Part shown: one piece after another, positions 28,234-37,146 of the stretch
Layout of the letters: each line of letters begins with the position of its first letter
Numbering within the stretch: the stretch's first letter is position 1
Source: Betaproteobacteria bacterium
GTDB taxonomy: Bacteria; Pseudomonadota; Gammaproteobacteria; Burkholderiales; Casimicrobiaceae
Reading direction: 5' to 3'
DNA length: 64,000 bases
NCBI GenBank assembly: GCA_004293675.1
Contig: READ01000017.1
Span: 1-64,000 of the forward strand
Program-made: the position numbers and the translations under genes
Notes under the pieces: generated by a model
Seen by the model: only the letters and a program-made list of their open reading frames with translations
Database searches by the model: none
What the model was told of the DNA's origin: nothing

Positions 28234-29541
28234 TCAGTATTTGGCGCCGTACTGCTGCCATTCCCAGCCGTGAATTCGGCTTGCAAACGCGGCGATTTCA
28301 TCGCGTTTGGTGCGGATGAATTGCGCGCAGATCGTGGTGCCAATGGCCTCGGTCAGCGCGCTGTCTTGAGCTAGGGCGTCGAGCGCTGCGTCGAGTGAGT
28401 GGGGTAGCTTCCTGCGTTCGGCCGACGGCGTGTCATAGGCGTCTGTTTCGGTCGCGGCTGGCGGTATGAGCTTGCGCTCGATGCCGTCGATGAACGCGTG
28501 AATCACAGCCGCTAGCGACAAGTAAACATTGCACGTTGGATCTGGCACGCGCCATTCCATTCGCCCGGCAGTGACTCGCGCGGGTATCGTTCGGTTATTG
28601 CTGCCCCAGCCGATTTCAACGGGGGCCCAGGTCGTGCCCGATTGCGAGCCGCCCGCCGTGAGTCGCTTGTAGGAATTGATTGTTGGCGCATGGATCGCGG
28701 TGAGCGCGGCGGCGTGCTGGAGCAGCCCCGCGAGCGCGTATTGCCCGAGGCTGTTCAAGCCGCCGTGGCCGTTGTCAAACACCGCTGTGCCGGCGCGGTC
28801 GGTGATCGACAGGTGAAAGTGCAAGCCGCTGCCCGGACGGTCTGCAAACGGCTTAGCCATGCCGCAGTAGACCAGGCTGTGTTGTTCGGCAATCGCGTGC
28901 GCGGCAAGCTTGAAGCGCATCAAGTTGTCAGCCGAGGCAAGCGCGTCGGCGTATTTGAAATTAACTTCGTACTGACCAGGTGAGTCCTCGTGATCGATTT
29001 GAACAACGTCCATGCCGTATTCGGTGAGGGCCAGATCCAAATCAGCCAAGCAATCGAGCACAGGTGAGCGAAGGAGCGACTTTAAATCGTAGGACGGCTT
29101 GGCGAGTGTGTCCTGCGGATCGGGCAGTTCAAGCTGACCCGATGCGTTTCGCTTTAACAAAAAAAACTCGGGCTCGATGCCGACGTTTAGCGTGTAGCCG
29201 AGTGTTTCGAGCCTCGCAGTGGCGCGCTTTAATGTTTGCCGCGAACAGCCGTCGAACACCTCGCCACCCACAAAACCGTCGCAAATGACGTGCAGCAATT
29301 CAGGCTGCCAGGGTGCAACGCGCGCCGTAGACACGTCGCCGCGACCATAAAACTCAGAGCGCGGGCCGTTTCGGGGTAATCCTGTGCCTTCAATCGACGG
29401 TCCCGCAAATCCAGCGCCCGGATGGATGACATCGTCCCAGTGCGAGATCGGAACGAGTTTGCCTTTGGCGACGCCATCGATGTCGACAAATTGCGCGAGA
29501 ACGAAGCGGACGGATTCGGGAAAGGGTGGAAATGGTGTCAT
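28234..29541 (-). CDS. Glutamine-synthetase-like ligase, GlnT/GmaS type
   Basis: 435 aa from the ATG at 29541 (a GTG lies 9 nt further up). The N-terminal beta-grasp part (FVDIDGVAKGKLVP) and the catalytic part (EPEFFL, GLHFHLS, NRTIPAR) are those of the short glutamine-synthetase-like ligases that join glutamate to amines. At the end of a putrescine cluster it may glutamylate a polyamine or another amine. It is clearly a different branch from the puuA-like paralogue at 38.6 kb. True ammonia-assimilating GS is unlikely because the regulatory C-terminal parts differ. Confidence 0.75.
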   Translation of the reverse strand: MTPFPPFPESVRFVLAQFVDIDGVAKGKLVPISHWDDVIHPGAGFAGPSIEGTGLPRNGPRSEFYGRGDVSTARVAPWQPELLHVICDGFVGGEVFDGCSRQTLKRATARLETLGYTLNVGIEPEFFLLKRNASGQLELPDPQDTLAKPSYDLKSLLRSPVLDCLADLDLALTEYGMDVVQIDHEDSPGQYEVNFKYADALASADNLMRFKLAAHAIAEQHSLVYCGMAKPFADRPGSGLHFHLSITDRAGTAVFDNGHGGLNSLGQYALAGLLQHAAALTAIHAPTINSYKRLTAGGSQSGTTWAPVEIGWGSNNRTIPARVTAGRMEWRVPDPTCNVYLSLAAVIHAFIDGIERKLIPPAATETDAYDTPSAERRKLPHSLDAALDALAQDSALTEAIGTTICAQFIRTKRDEIAAFASRIHGWEWQQYGAKY

Positions 29542-29565
29542 GATGGTCACGATGGTAGCTGCTTG

Positions 29566-29705
29566 TTTTTAGCCACAGATTTCACCGATGACCCAGATTT
29601 TCTTGGGGGCCTCCGAATTGAAAGCTACATCAATCGGTCGATTGTCAAGAAATAAAAAATCTGCGTGAATCTGCGAAATCAGCGTAAATCTGCGTCAAAG
29701 AAAAA
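29566..29705. repeat. ATCTGCG-unit inverted repeat, copy 3
   Basis: Left arm CCACAGATTTCACCGATG (from 29573) and a right arm of four ATCTGCG-like units ending CTGCGTCAAAG. 140 bp long, as copy 2. The left arm has drifted more than the right. It lies in the 301-nt gap between the two ligase/dehydrogenase genes. Confidence 0.65.
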
Positions 29706-29737
29706 GCGTTGAGTGGAGCGACGTCTGTCGGGTGTAG

Positions 29738-29793
29738 ACCCCGGCCGTCGCCGGGGTGACGGTTACGGTGACGGTGACGGACACGGTTGCGGT
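29738..29793. repeat. GC-rich hairpin plus GTGACG minisatellite
   Basis: ACCCCGGC and GCCGGGGT pair perfectly around CGTC (29738-29757). Directly next to it, 29754-29793 is a run of about six degenerate hexamers (GTGACG, GTTACG, GACACG). It lies 3' of puuC on the minus strand; there is no T-run. Confidence 0.55.
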
Positions 29794-29842
29794 TAACGCG
29801 AAGGACATATTTACGAAGGCGGTGATGTATCGCACGAGCCCG

Positions 29843-31342
29843 TTACCGCCCCAACCGAATCCAAGTCGTTTTGAGCTCGGTGTACTTTTCCAACGCGTGC
29901 AGCGATTTGTCGCGCCCGTTGCCGGATTGTTTGTAGCCGCCGAAGGGCACGGTGATGTCGTCTTCGTCGTAGCAGTTGACGTGAACTGTGCCCGCACGAA
30001 GCGCCTTGGCGACGCGGTGGGCGCGATCAATGTTGCTGCTCCACACGGCGGCATGCAAGCCGTAGCTTGAATCGTTGGCCATTGCCACGGCGTCGGCTTC
30101 GTCCTTGAAACGAATGATCGAGAGCACGGGGCCAAAGATTTCTTCGCGGGCGATTTTCATGGTGTTGTTGACGCCGTCAAAGACGGTGGGATTGACGTAG
30201 AAGCCGCCTGTATCTTGGCGTGCAGCCGTTCCACCTGCTAAGAGCCGTGCGCCCTCGGCAACACCGGCCTCGATGTAGCCCATCACGGTGCGCTGCTGGC
30301 CTTGATCGACCAGGGCGCCGAGCACCGTGTTGTTGTCCAGCGGATCGCCGGGCAGATAGTGTTTGGATTGTGCGACCACCTTTTCAATAAACGAGTCGGC
30401 GATGCTCTCCTGCACAAACAAACGAGACGGGGCATTGCAGCTCTCGCCTTGGTTGAAATACATGCTTCCGGCGGCGGTCGCAGCTGCACGGTCCAAATCA
30501 TCAAAATCGGAAAAAATCAGGTTAGCGGATTTACCGCCGAGCTCATTGAACACGCGCTTCAAGTTACTTTGGCCCGAGTATTCGAGCATCTTGCGACCGA
30601 CGCGCGTGGAGCCTGTGAAGCCGATGGCGTCGACGTCCATGTGGAGTGCTAAGGCTTCTCCCGCCTCATGACCGAAGCCGGGAACCACGTTGAAAACACC
30701 CGGTGGAAGCCCCGCCTCGATGGCAAGCTCTGCCATGCGCATGGCAGTGAGCGGCGATTTTTCAGACGGCTTTAAAACGATGCTGTTGCCCGCTGCAATC
30801 GAAGGCCCCAACTTCCACGCCGACATGAGCATCGGGTAGTTCCACGGCACGATGGCGCCGATCACGCCCATCGCTTCGCGGCGAATCAACGCGAGGGCAT
30901 TGTGCGGCGTGGGGGCGATTTCGTCATAGACCTTGTCAATCGCTTCGCCGTACCAAGCAATGCAATTGGCCGCGCTTTGCACGTCAACGCCGAGCGAATA
31001 CTTGATGGGTTTGCCCATATCGAGCGTTTCTAAGAGCGCCAGTTCGTCCTTGGCTGCAAGTAGCTTTTCCGCCCACTTGAGCATCACGCGTTTGCGCTTG
31101 GCCGGGGCTTGCTGTGACCACTTTCCCGACTCAAAGGTGGTGCGTGCGGATTTAACGGCGGCATCCACATCCTCGGCTCTGCAACGCGCCGCCTGTGCAA
31201 TGGTTTTGCCATCGATGGGCGAGATCACATCAAAGGTCTCGCCCGCGAGCGAGGCTACGCGCTGACCATGGATAAACGCCCGCGCGTCTATCGCCAGCAG
31301 GTTCGATTTCGCGCGCCAATCGGGGATGGGGTTTGTGCTCAT
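29843..31342 (-). CDS. puuC: Gamma-glutamyl-gamma-aminobutyraldehyde dehydrogenase
   Basis: NAD(P)-dependent aldehyde dehydrogenase, 499 aa. Classic catalytic residues are N168 (PWNYP), E267 (FNELGGKS) and C302 (NQGESCNAP). In this cluster it would oxidise gamma-glutamyl-aminobutyraldehyde or 4-aminobutanal made from putrescine. Substrate is inferred from the surrounding pot and puu genes, since many aldehyde dehydrogenases look alike. Confidence 0.85.
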   Translation of the reverse strand: MSTNPIPDWRAKSNLLAIDARAFIHGQRVASLAGETFDVISPIDGKTIAQAARCRAEDVDAAVKSARTTFESGKWSQQAPAKRKRVMLKWAEKLLAAKDELALLETLDMGKPIKYSLGVDVQSAANCIAWYGEAIDKVYDEIAPTPHNALALIRREAMGVIGAIVPWNYPMLMSAWKLGPSIAAGNSIVLKPSEKSPLTAMRMAELAIEAGLPPGVFNVVPGFGHEAGEALALHMDVDAIGFTGSTRVGRKMLEYSGQSNLKRVFNELGGKSANLIFSDFDDLDRAAATAAGSMYFNQGESCNAPSRLFVQESIADSFIEKVVAQSKHYLPGDPLDNNTVLGALVDQGQQRTVMGYIEAGVAEGARLLAGGTAARQDTGGFYVNPTVFDGVNNTMKIAREEIFGPVLSIIRFKDEADAVAMANDSSYGLHAAVWSSNIDRAHRVAKALRAGTVHVNCYDEDDITVPFGGYKQSGNGRDKSLHALEKYTELKTTWIRLGR

Positions 31343-31376
31343 GGGGTGAACTCAATGGGTTTGAAACAGTGAAATG

Positions 31377-31407
31377 AAAAGGGCTCAGAGGAATGCTCCC
31401 TGAGCCC
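31377..31407 (-). terminator. Rho-independent terminator after the porin gene
   Basis: Read on the minus strand: GGGCTCAG and CTGAGCCC pair over 8 bp with an 11-nt loop, followed by TTTTC. It is about 30 nt past the stop of the minus-strand porin gene and 35 nt before the puuC start. Confidence 0.75.
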
Positions 31408-31438
31408 CGAGCCAGGCCGACGGTGCGGCGGGTTGTGA

Positions 31439-32857
31439 CTAGAACGTTACGACGGTAGATAGGCCGATGGTGTGGTTGCTTTTCTTGTAGCTGCCATCAC
31501 CCACGTATTGGAATACTCGGTTGTTCGATCCGTCGTAGCGATACTCGGCCTTAATCGTGGTGAATTGGTTGAGCAGGTAGCTCATACCGAGCGAGAGGGC
31601 GTAGCGGTTGCTGCCCTTATTGGCATCGGCCACTTCCCATTGGCCGTTGTTGCCGTCGGCGTCTGTGACGTAGGCCATACCAGGGCCAAATCCGTTTCGG
31701 CCGTCGGCACAGGTTTGGTCGTTGACCGCAGTGCCCGAGGCATCAACGGTCAGCGCGCCAGCGGCATCACGAGCGGCGAAACAGCTGCCGGTGAAGTAGA
31801 CGTTGTACGTGCCACCGCCGTTTTTCTTGTTGTTCATGTAGTCGGCGCGCGCCATCAGCTCAAAGCGTGGCGTGAGTTTGTACGCGGCGAGCCCCGAGAC
31901 GCCCCACCACTGAGCATTGCCGCCGTTAAACGCAGCAGCTTTCTGCTGGCCAAAGCCGATTTGCCCCTGCGCGGTGAGCGGACCACGAACGAAGTAGCCA
32001 TCGACCTCGAGCGCGTGCAACATCGTCGAGCCGCCCGCGGTTGCGTTGGCAATCTTGCCGTGCTGCCCAGCGAAGCCAAAACCATTGAACTCCCCCTTGG
32101 CGTAGTCGACGCGGTAGGACAGGAGCGGCGCGGGCTGACCGCTACCGTATTTGTTGGCGTTGACATTACCCAACATGCCCTTGTAAATCCACTTGCCGTC
32201 AGTGATCTCTGCGCCAATACCGGCGTAGTAGGTGGGTGCTGCAAAGTCAAACAACAGGTTGTGCGTGATGAATTTGTTCTGATGCGGCAGCAAATACTCG
32301 TAGCCGCTCCAATCCGGCAATACGCCGGCAATTAGGCGCTTTTGCAGCCCATCGATCGGAATGGACACGGAAGCTTCATGAATAATCGAGCCGATGTTGT
32401 AGCCCGACTGCGAGCTCTTGTGCGGCGCGAGCGTCATGCGCCAGCGGGTGCCGTTGTCCATCTCTTTTTGCAGATCAAGCCAAGCCATGCCGAAATACGA
32501 GTTGTCAAACGCGTAGACTTCGCCGTTGGTGAAGTTATTCAGGAACTGGAAGCTCGAAGTGCGCTGCGCTCGATTGGCGATGAACGTGGGGTCAGCGCCG
32601 CCGCTGATCTTGAATCCTTTGAGACCCTGAGCTTCGATGGCGTCTTCAAGCGCCTCAGTTTTAACAGCGATACGATTGAACTCCGAGAGCTCGGCCTTGG
32701 GCTTTTCTTGTTCTGCCTTGAGTTGAGCTTCGAGTTGGTCGACGCGCGCTCGAAGACTCTGCAGCTCCTTCAAAATGTCGGCGTTGGTTTGTGCCGTGGC
32801 CGGCAGGGCGATGCTCGCGGCGGCGAGCGCAATGACGAGTGCTTTAACTTTAAACAT
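31439..32857 (-). CDS. DUF3138-like outer-membrane porin
   Basis: 472 aa. Signal peptide ends PATAQ. Next comes a coiled-coil stretch (ILKELQSLRARVDQLEAQL, residues ~29-47), then a long beta-rich part ending LSTVVTF with terminal Phe, as in trimeric outer-membrane porins. A GAGGAA ribosome site precedes the ATG at 32857. Set between potI and puuC, it probably lets polyamines or their conjugates cross the outer membrane. The DUF3138 match is from memory of the N-terminal pattern and is not proven. Confidence 0.75.
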   Translation of the reverse strand: MFKVKALVIALAAASIALPATAQTNADILKELQSLRARVDQLEAQLKAEQEKPKAELSEFNRIAVKTEALEDAIEAQGLKGFKISGGADPTFIANRAQRTSSFQFLNNFTNGEVYAFDNSYFGMAWLDLQKEMDNGTRWRMTLAPHKSSQSGYNIGSIIHEASVSIPIDGLQKRLIAGVLPDWSGYEYLLPHQNKFITHNLLFDFAAPTYYAGIGAEITDGKWIYKGMLGNVNANKYGSGQPAPLLSYRVDYAKGEFNGFGFAGQHGKIANATAGGSTMLHALEVDGYFVRGPLTAQGQIGFGQQKAAAFNGGNAQWWGVSGLAAYKLTPRFELMARADYMNNKKNGGGTYNVYFTGSCFAARDAAGALTVDASGTAVNDQTCADGRNGFGPGMAYVTDADGNNGQWEVADANKGSNRYALSLGMSYLLNQFTTIKAEYRYDGSNNRVFQYVGDGSYKKSNHTIGLSTVVTF

Positions 32858-32884
32858 AGTAATGTTCCTCTTCTGTTTTCTAAC

Positions 32885-33730
32885 TTACGGTGATGGTAGT
32901 GCTTCGCGGTATGCAGCGGCTTGCTCTTCGGCCCGGCGTTTCTCGGCGCGGGCGAGCCACAGGCTGCCGAAAATGACGCCTGCGGCGACGATGAAAATCA
33001 TGATGGCGGCGATGGCGTTGATTGTTGGGCTCATGCCCAATCGCGCTCTCGAAAAAATCACAATCGGCAGCGTTGTCGAGCCGGGGCCCGATAAAAACGC
33101 CGAAAGCACCACGTCGTCAAGCGAGATCGTGAAGGTCAGCAGCCACGCCGACAACAAACTCGGCGCAATCATCGGTAGCGTGACGAGTCGAAATACCTCG
33201 TGTGGGCGACAGCCCAGATCCATCGCAGCTTCTTCGAGCGATTTATCCAGCTCCAACAGTCTTGATTGCACCACGACCGCGGCGTAAGCCATTCCAAGCA
33301 GCGAGTGCCCAAGCCAAATGGTGAGAACGCCGCGCTCAGGGACTCCGAACGCACGCTGGACGGAAACGAGCATCAGGAGCAGAGACAGTCCGATGATGAC
33401 CTCTGGCATGACAAGCGGTGCATTGACCATGCCCGAAAACAGTGTCCGGCCCTTGAATTTGGTGTATCGAACCATCGCGAAAGCTGCAAGCGTGCCCAAC
33501 ACCACGCTGGCCGTGGCGGTCAAAAACGCGATTTTGAGTGACAACCATAGTGCCTCGCGAACCTCTCGGTCATTGAGGATTTCTGCGTACCACTTGAGCG
33601 TAAAGCCGCCCCACTGCGTGGCGAGCTTTGAGTCATTAAAGGAGAAAACGACCAGTGTAAAAATCGGTAGGTACAAAAACAGAAAAACAACGGTCATCCA
33701 ACCAAGACCGAAACGAGAGCGCTGCATCAA
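32885..33730 (-). CDS. potI: Putrescine ABC transporter permease
   Basis: 281 aa, six hydrophobic segments. The inner-membrane permease signature EEAAMDLGCRPHEVFRLVTL (about residues 165-184) is the loop that contacts the ATPase. Overlaps potH by 4 nt. It works with PotH, PotG and PotF in putrescine import. Confidence 0.9.
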   Translation of the reverse strand: MMQRSRFGLGWMTVVFLFLYLPIFTLVVFSFNDSKLATQWGGFTLKWYAEILNDREVREALWLSLKIAFLTATASVVLGTLAAFAMVRYTKFKGRTLFSGMVNAPLVMPEVIIGLSLLLMLVSVQRAFGVPERGVLTIWLGHSLLGMAYAAVVVQSRLLELDKSLEEAAMDLGCRPHEVFRLVTLPMIAPSLLSAWLLTFTISLDDVVLSAFLSGPGSTTLPIVIFSRARLGMSPTINAIAAIMIFIVAAGVIFGSLWLARAEKRRAEEQAAAYREALPSP

Positions 33731-34674
33731 ATTCGCCCCTTCTCGCGCGCGGCGTTTTCGGTTTGCGACTTGTTAAAAATCGCCAGCGGTATGATGATGA
33801 GTAACACCATCACCACGGCTACCGCCGAGGCCATCGCCCAATCGTTGTTGCTGAAAAATTCGTCCCATAACACGCGACCAATCATGAGCGTACTCGGCCC
33901 CCCCAGCAGCTCGGGAATTACAAATTCGCCCACACAAGGAATGAACACGAGCATTGCACCGGCCACGATGCCCGCCTTTGATAGCGGAATTGTGACTTTC
34001 CAAAAGGCGGTGAGCGGCTTCGCCCCCAAATCAGCGGCCGCCTCCAGCAAACGTAGGTCTAGCTTTACCAAATTTGCGTAGAGCGGCAGGATCATGAACG
34101 GCAAATAGGCGTACACCATACCGATCAATAGCGAAAACGACGTGTTCATCATCTTGAGCGGTTCGCTGATCACGCCGATCGCCAACAGTAAGTCATTGAT
34201 GACACCGTTGCTAGCAAGCAGACCCTTCCACGCGTACACCCGAAGTAGTAGCGAAGTCCAAAACGGAAGCATCACCATCATCAGTAGCGCAGGCCGCCAT
34301 GTCGCCGGTGAGCGCGCCATGAAGTACGCGAACGGATAGCCGATCAACAAGCAAATGATGGTGGTGACACCGGCGTAATAAATCGATGACAAATACGTTC
34401 GGATGTAGAGCGCATCAGAGGCTAAAAACGCGTAGTTGCCCCACTTGACGTTCCACTGTAAATGACCGTCGGTGAAGACGAACATTTCTTTGAAATGGAT
34501 ACCATCGGACTCTGAAATGCTGATCTTTACAACGATCAGAAACGGCACTAAAAACAGCAATGCCAACCACAGGAATGGGATTCCAATGACGGTGCGCGCA
34601 CCCAAAGCATCAAGCCAGCTTCGTCGGCTAGCGCTTTGCGCGGGTTGCGGAGTGGGTAGCGACACTGAACTCAT
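33727..34674 (-). CDS. potH: Putrescine ABC transporter permease
   Basis: 315 aa with six main hydrophobic segments. ATPase-contact loop LLEAAADLGAKPLTAFWKVT. The segment WTSLLLRVYAWKGLL is typical of PotH/PotB. Nine nt after the ATPase gene and overlapping potI by 4 nt. Confidence 0.9.
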   Translation of the reverse strand: MSSVSLPTPQPAQSASRRSWLDALGARTVIGIPFLWLALLFLVPFLIVVKISISESDGIHFKEMFVFTDGHLQWNVKWGNYAFLASDALYIRTYLSSIYYAGVTTIICLLIGYPFAYFMARSPATWRPALLMMVMLPFWTSLLLRVYAWKGLLASNGVINDLLLAIGVISEPLKMMNTSFSLLIGMVYAYLPFMILPLYANLVKLDLRLLEAAADLGAKPLTAFWKVTIPLSKAGIVAGAMLVFIPCVGEFVIPELLGGPSTLMIGRVLWDEFFSNNDWAMASAVAVVMVLLIIIPLAIFNKSQTENAAREKGRI

Positions 34675-34683
34675 CGTGCTTGC

Positions 34684-35838
34684 TTACTGCGTAAGAACAA
34701 CGACATCGGAGCCGTCCCACCACGCATAGACCGAGTCGTCCCAATCGAGGCGATGGTCGTCGTGGCGAGCGTCGTTGGTGTTCATCACTTTGAGCGTTGT
34801 GCCGGTGCTGAGCTTCACGTGATACGTGGTGTAGCTTCCCAAGTAGGAGACGTTTTTTACGATACCTTGTACGCAGTTGAAGCCGTCTTCGCGCGCGGAT
34901 TCACGCTCTTGAGGGGTGGGGGCTTTCTTTTGCAGACTAATCTTTTCCGGGCGAAGCGCCACGTGCACGTCCATTCCCAAGGTGCCGGTGATGCCGTGGC
35001 TAACGAAGTGCTGGCATTCTGGTGTTTGGATCACTACATGGTCGGGTTCATCGACGCTCAAAGTGCCTTTAAACAGATTGACGTTACCGATGAAATCGGC
35101 GACGTATTTGGTGGCCGGCGTTTCGTAAATTTCCCGCGGCGGGCCTACTTGCAAAAAACCGCCCGACTTCATGACGGCGATGCGGCTGGCCATGGTCATG
35201 GCTTCCTCTTGGTCGTGCGTGACCATGACGCAGGTGACACCGACTTTGTCGATGATGTTGACCAGCTCGATTTGCGTTTGTTCTCGAAGTTTTTTATCGA
35301 GCGCTCCGAGCGGCTCGTCGAGCAGCAGTAGCTTGGGGCGCTTGGCGAGACTTCGCGCTAGCGCCACACGCTGTTGCTGACCGCCAGAGAGCTGGTGGGG
35401 CTTACGCTTCGCGAATTGCTTAAGTTGCGTGAGCTCGAGCATCTCGGTCACGCGGGTGGTGATATCGCCTTTGGGCATGCCGTCGCGTTCGAGTCCGAAC
35501 GCGATATTTTGTTCAACCGTTAAATGGGGGAAGAGCGCGTAGCTTTGAAACATCATGTTGATCGGCCGCTCGTAGGGCGGAAGCGACGTGATGTCCTGAC
35601 CCTCGAGCACAATCGCGCCGCTCGAGGGAATCTCAAAGCCGGCCAACATGCGCAGCAACGTGCTTTTGCCGCAGCCCGATGCGCCCAGCATCGCAAAGAT
35701 TTCACCCTTGCGGATGTTTAGGGAAACGGCATCCACTGCGGCGACATCGCCAAACTTTTTGGTGAGCTTGCGAATCGTCAAAAACGAGTCATCAGCCTTC
35801 ACCGATTGATGTTGCACAGCAACTGCTGCATTGGTCAT
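34684..35838 (-). CDS. potG: Putrescine ABC transporter ATPase
   Basis: 384 aa. Walker A GASGCGKST, signature LSGGQQQRVALARSLAKRP, Walker B LLLLDEPLGALDKKLR and a C-terminal TOBE-like regulatory domain (about residues 270-384) are present. It energises PotHI. It is separated from the receptor gene by 75 nt carrying a GC-rich hairpin. Confidence 0.92.
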   Translation of the reverse strand: MTNAAVAVQHQSVKADDSFLTIRKLTKKFGDVAAVDAVSLNIRKGEIFAMLGASGCGKSTLLRMLAGFEIPSSGAIVLEGQDITSLPPYERPINMMFQSYALFPHLTVEQNIAFGLERDGMPKGDITTRVTEMLELTQLKQFAKRKPHQLSGGQQQRVALARSLAKRPKLLLLDEPLGALDKKLREQTQIELVNIIDKVGVTCVMVTHDQEEAMTMASRIAVMKSGGFLQVGPPREIYETPATKYVADFIGNVNLFKGTLSVDEPDHVVIQTPECQHFVSHGITGTLGMDVHVALRPEKISLQKKAPTPQERESAREDGFNCVQGIVKNVSYLGSYTTYHVKLSTGTTLKVMNTNDARHDDHRLDWDDSVYAWWDGSDVVVLTQ

Positions 35839-35870
35839 ACCGTAGTTCCCCAGATCGTTGTCACAACGGC

Positions 35871-35892
35871 CACGCCAACCCCCGTTGGCGTG
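35871..35892 (-). promoter_or_regulatory. Hairpin between potF and potG
   Basis: CACGCCAAC and GTTGGCGTG pair perfectly around a 4-nt loop, 22 nt after the potF stop on the minus strand, with no T-run. Stems at this position after a receptor gene often stabilise the receptor mRNA or cut down read-through into the permease genes. Confidence 0.55.
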
Positions 35893-35913
35893 ACTTACCG
35901 TCGTTTGTGGCGC

Positions 35914-37032
35914 TTACAAACCTGTTTTGAAGCTCGTAAAGATTCGAGTGATAGAGCGACGAATGTCGTTTGGTACGGAATCGATGGCCACGAGCTTCTT
36001 GGCGTCTGCTTCGCGCAAAAACACCGTTGGATTTTCAGCCACTTCTTTTTTCACGAATTTCATGCTCTCTTTGTTGCCGTTGGCGTAGAAGACCTTGTTG
36101 GTCAACGACGCATGGACTTCGGGGCGCAGGAGGTAGTTCATGAACTTGTAGGCGTTTTCCGCGTTAGGCGCGTCGACGGGGATGGCCATCGTGTCATAAA
36201 ACGGCACGCCGCCTTTGCTTGGGATGAGCGCCTGAATGTTCTGGCCCGTTTTTCCGTCAATGGCGCGCTGGCGTGCGATGTTGATGTCGCCAGACCAACC
36301 CAGCGCCACGCAGATGGAGCCGCTGGCCATATCGTTGATGTAGCCGGACGAGGAGAACAGCGTGATGTAGGGACGAATTTTTTGTAGCGCGGGAAGTGCG
36401 TCGCGGTAATCCGCTGCGTTACGACTGTAGGCATATTTGCCTTGGTAATGTAGGACCGTCGGCACGATCTCTGAGGCGCTGTCGAGAAAGCTCACGCCGC
36501 AAGACTTGAGCTTGCTCATGTAGCGCTCGTCGAACACCAAATCGTAGGCATTTTCAGGCATAGGCAGGTTGCCCAGCGCGGCTTTGACCTTTTCAACGTT
36601 GATGCCGACGGTGGTGAAGCCCCATAGCCATGGCACGATGTGGGCGTTGCCTGGATCGAGTTTGCTGAGACCGCCCATCACCGCAGGATCAAGGTTTTTC
36701 AGGTTAGGTATTTTGCTGCGATCTAGTTTGGTCAACAAGCCGCCAGAAATCTGAATCGCAGCCCAGTTGGACGACGGCACTACGATGTCGTAGCCCGTTT
36801 TTCCAGCAACGAGTTTGGCGTGCAAAATTTCGTTACTGTCAAACGTGTCGTAGCGAACTTTGATGCCGGTTTCTTTTTCAAAGTTTTTGATCGTGTCCTC
36901 AGCGATGTAGTCCGACCAGTTGTAGATATTGAGTACACCTTGCGCTTGCGCGCCAGTGATTAGCCCCGCCGCGGCTAATCCGGCTGCCAAAATGCGCTTT
37001 GTTGCTCCGCGAATCATCGATAGTTTGCTCAC
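35914..37032 (-). CDS. potF: Putrescine-binding periplasmic protein
   Basis: 372 aa from a GTG at 37032 that has a strong GGAGG 9 nt upstream. The signal peptide runs through ILAAGLAAAGLITGAQAQ. The mature part opens VLNIYNWSDYIAEDTIKNF, the hallmark of PotD/PotF polyamine receptors. It captures putrescine in the periplasm for PotGHI. The aminotransferase gene lies upstream on the same strand. Confidence 0.9.
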   Translation of the reverse strand: MSKLSMIRGATKRILAAGLAAAGLITGAQAQGVLNIYNWSDYIAEDTIKNFEKETGIKVRYDTFDSNEILHAKLVAGKTGYDIVVPSSNWAAIQISGGLLTKLDRSKIPNLKNLDPAVMGGLSKLDPGNAHIVPWLWGFTTVGINVEKVKAALGNLPMPENAYDLVFDERYMSKLKSCGVSFLDSASEIVPTVLHYQGKYAYSRNAADYRDALPALQKIRPYITLFSSSGYINDMASGSICVALGWSGDINIARQRAIDGKTGQNIQALIPSKGGVPFYDTMAIPVDAPNAENAYKFMNYLLRPEVHASLTNKVFYANGNKESMKFVKKEVAENPTVFLREADAKKLVAIDSVPNDIRRSITRIFTSFKTGL

Positions 37033-37146
37033 AGTTAAACCTCCAAGAAAAAAATGCTGCGTGACAGATGTGAAATTCATTCAGACAAAGCATAACGCGT
37101 GCCGTTGGGCTCTCGCCTACGAGCTGCGTGGATTGTGAACCAGGGA

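Noticed and set aside
29754-29793. Short tandem GTGACG-type units as a CRISPR or regulatory array
   Set aside because: Hexamer units with no spacers; a simple minisatellite only.
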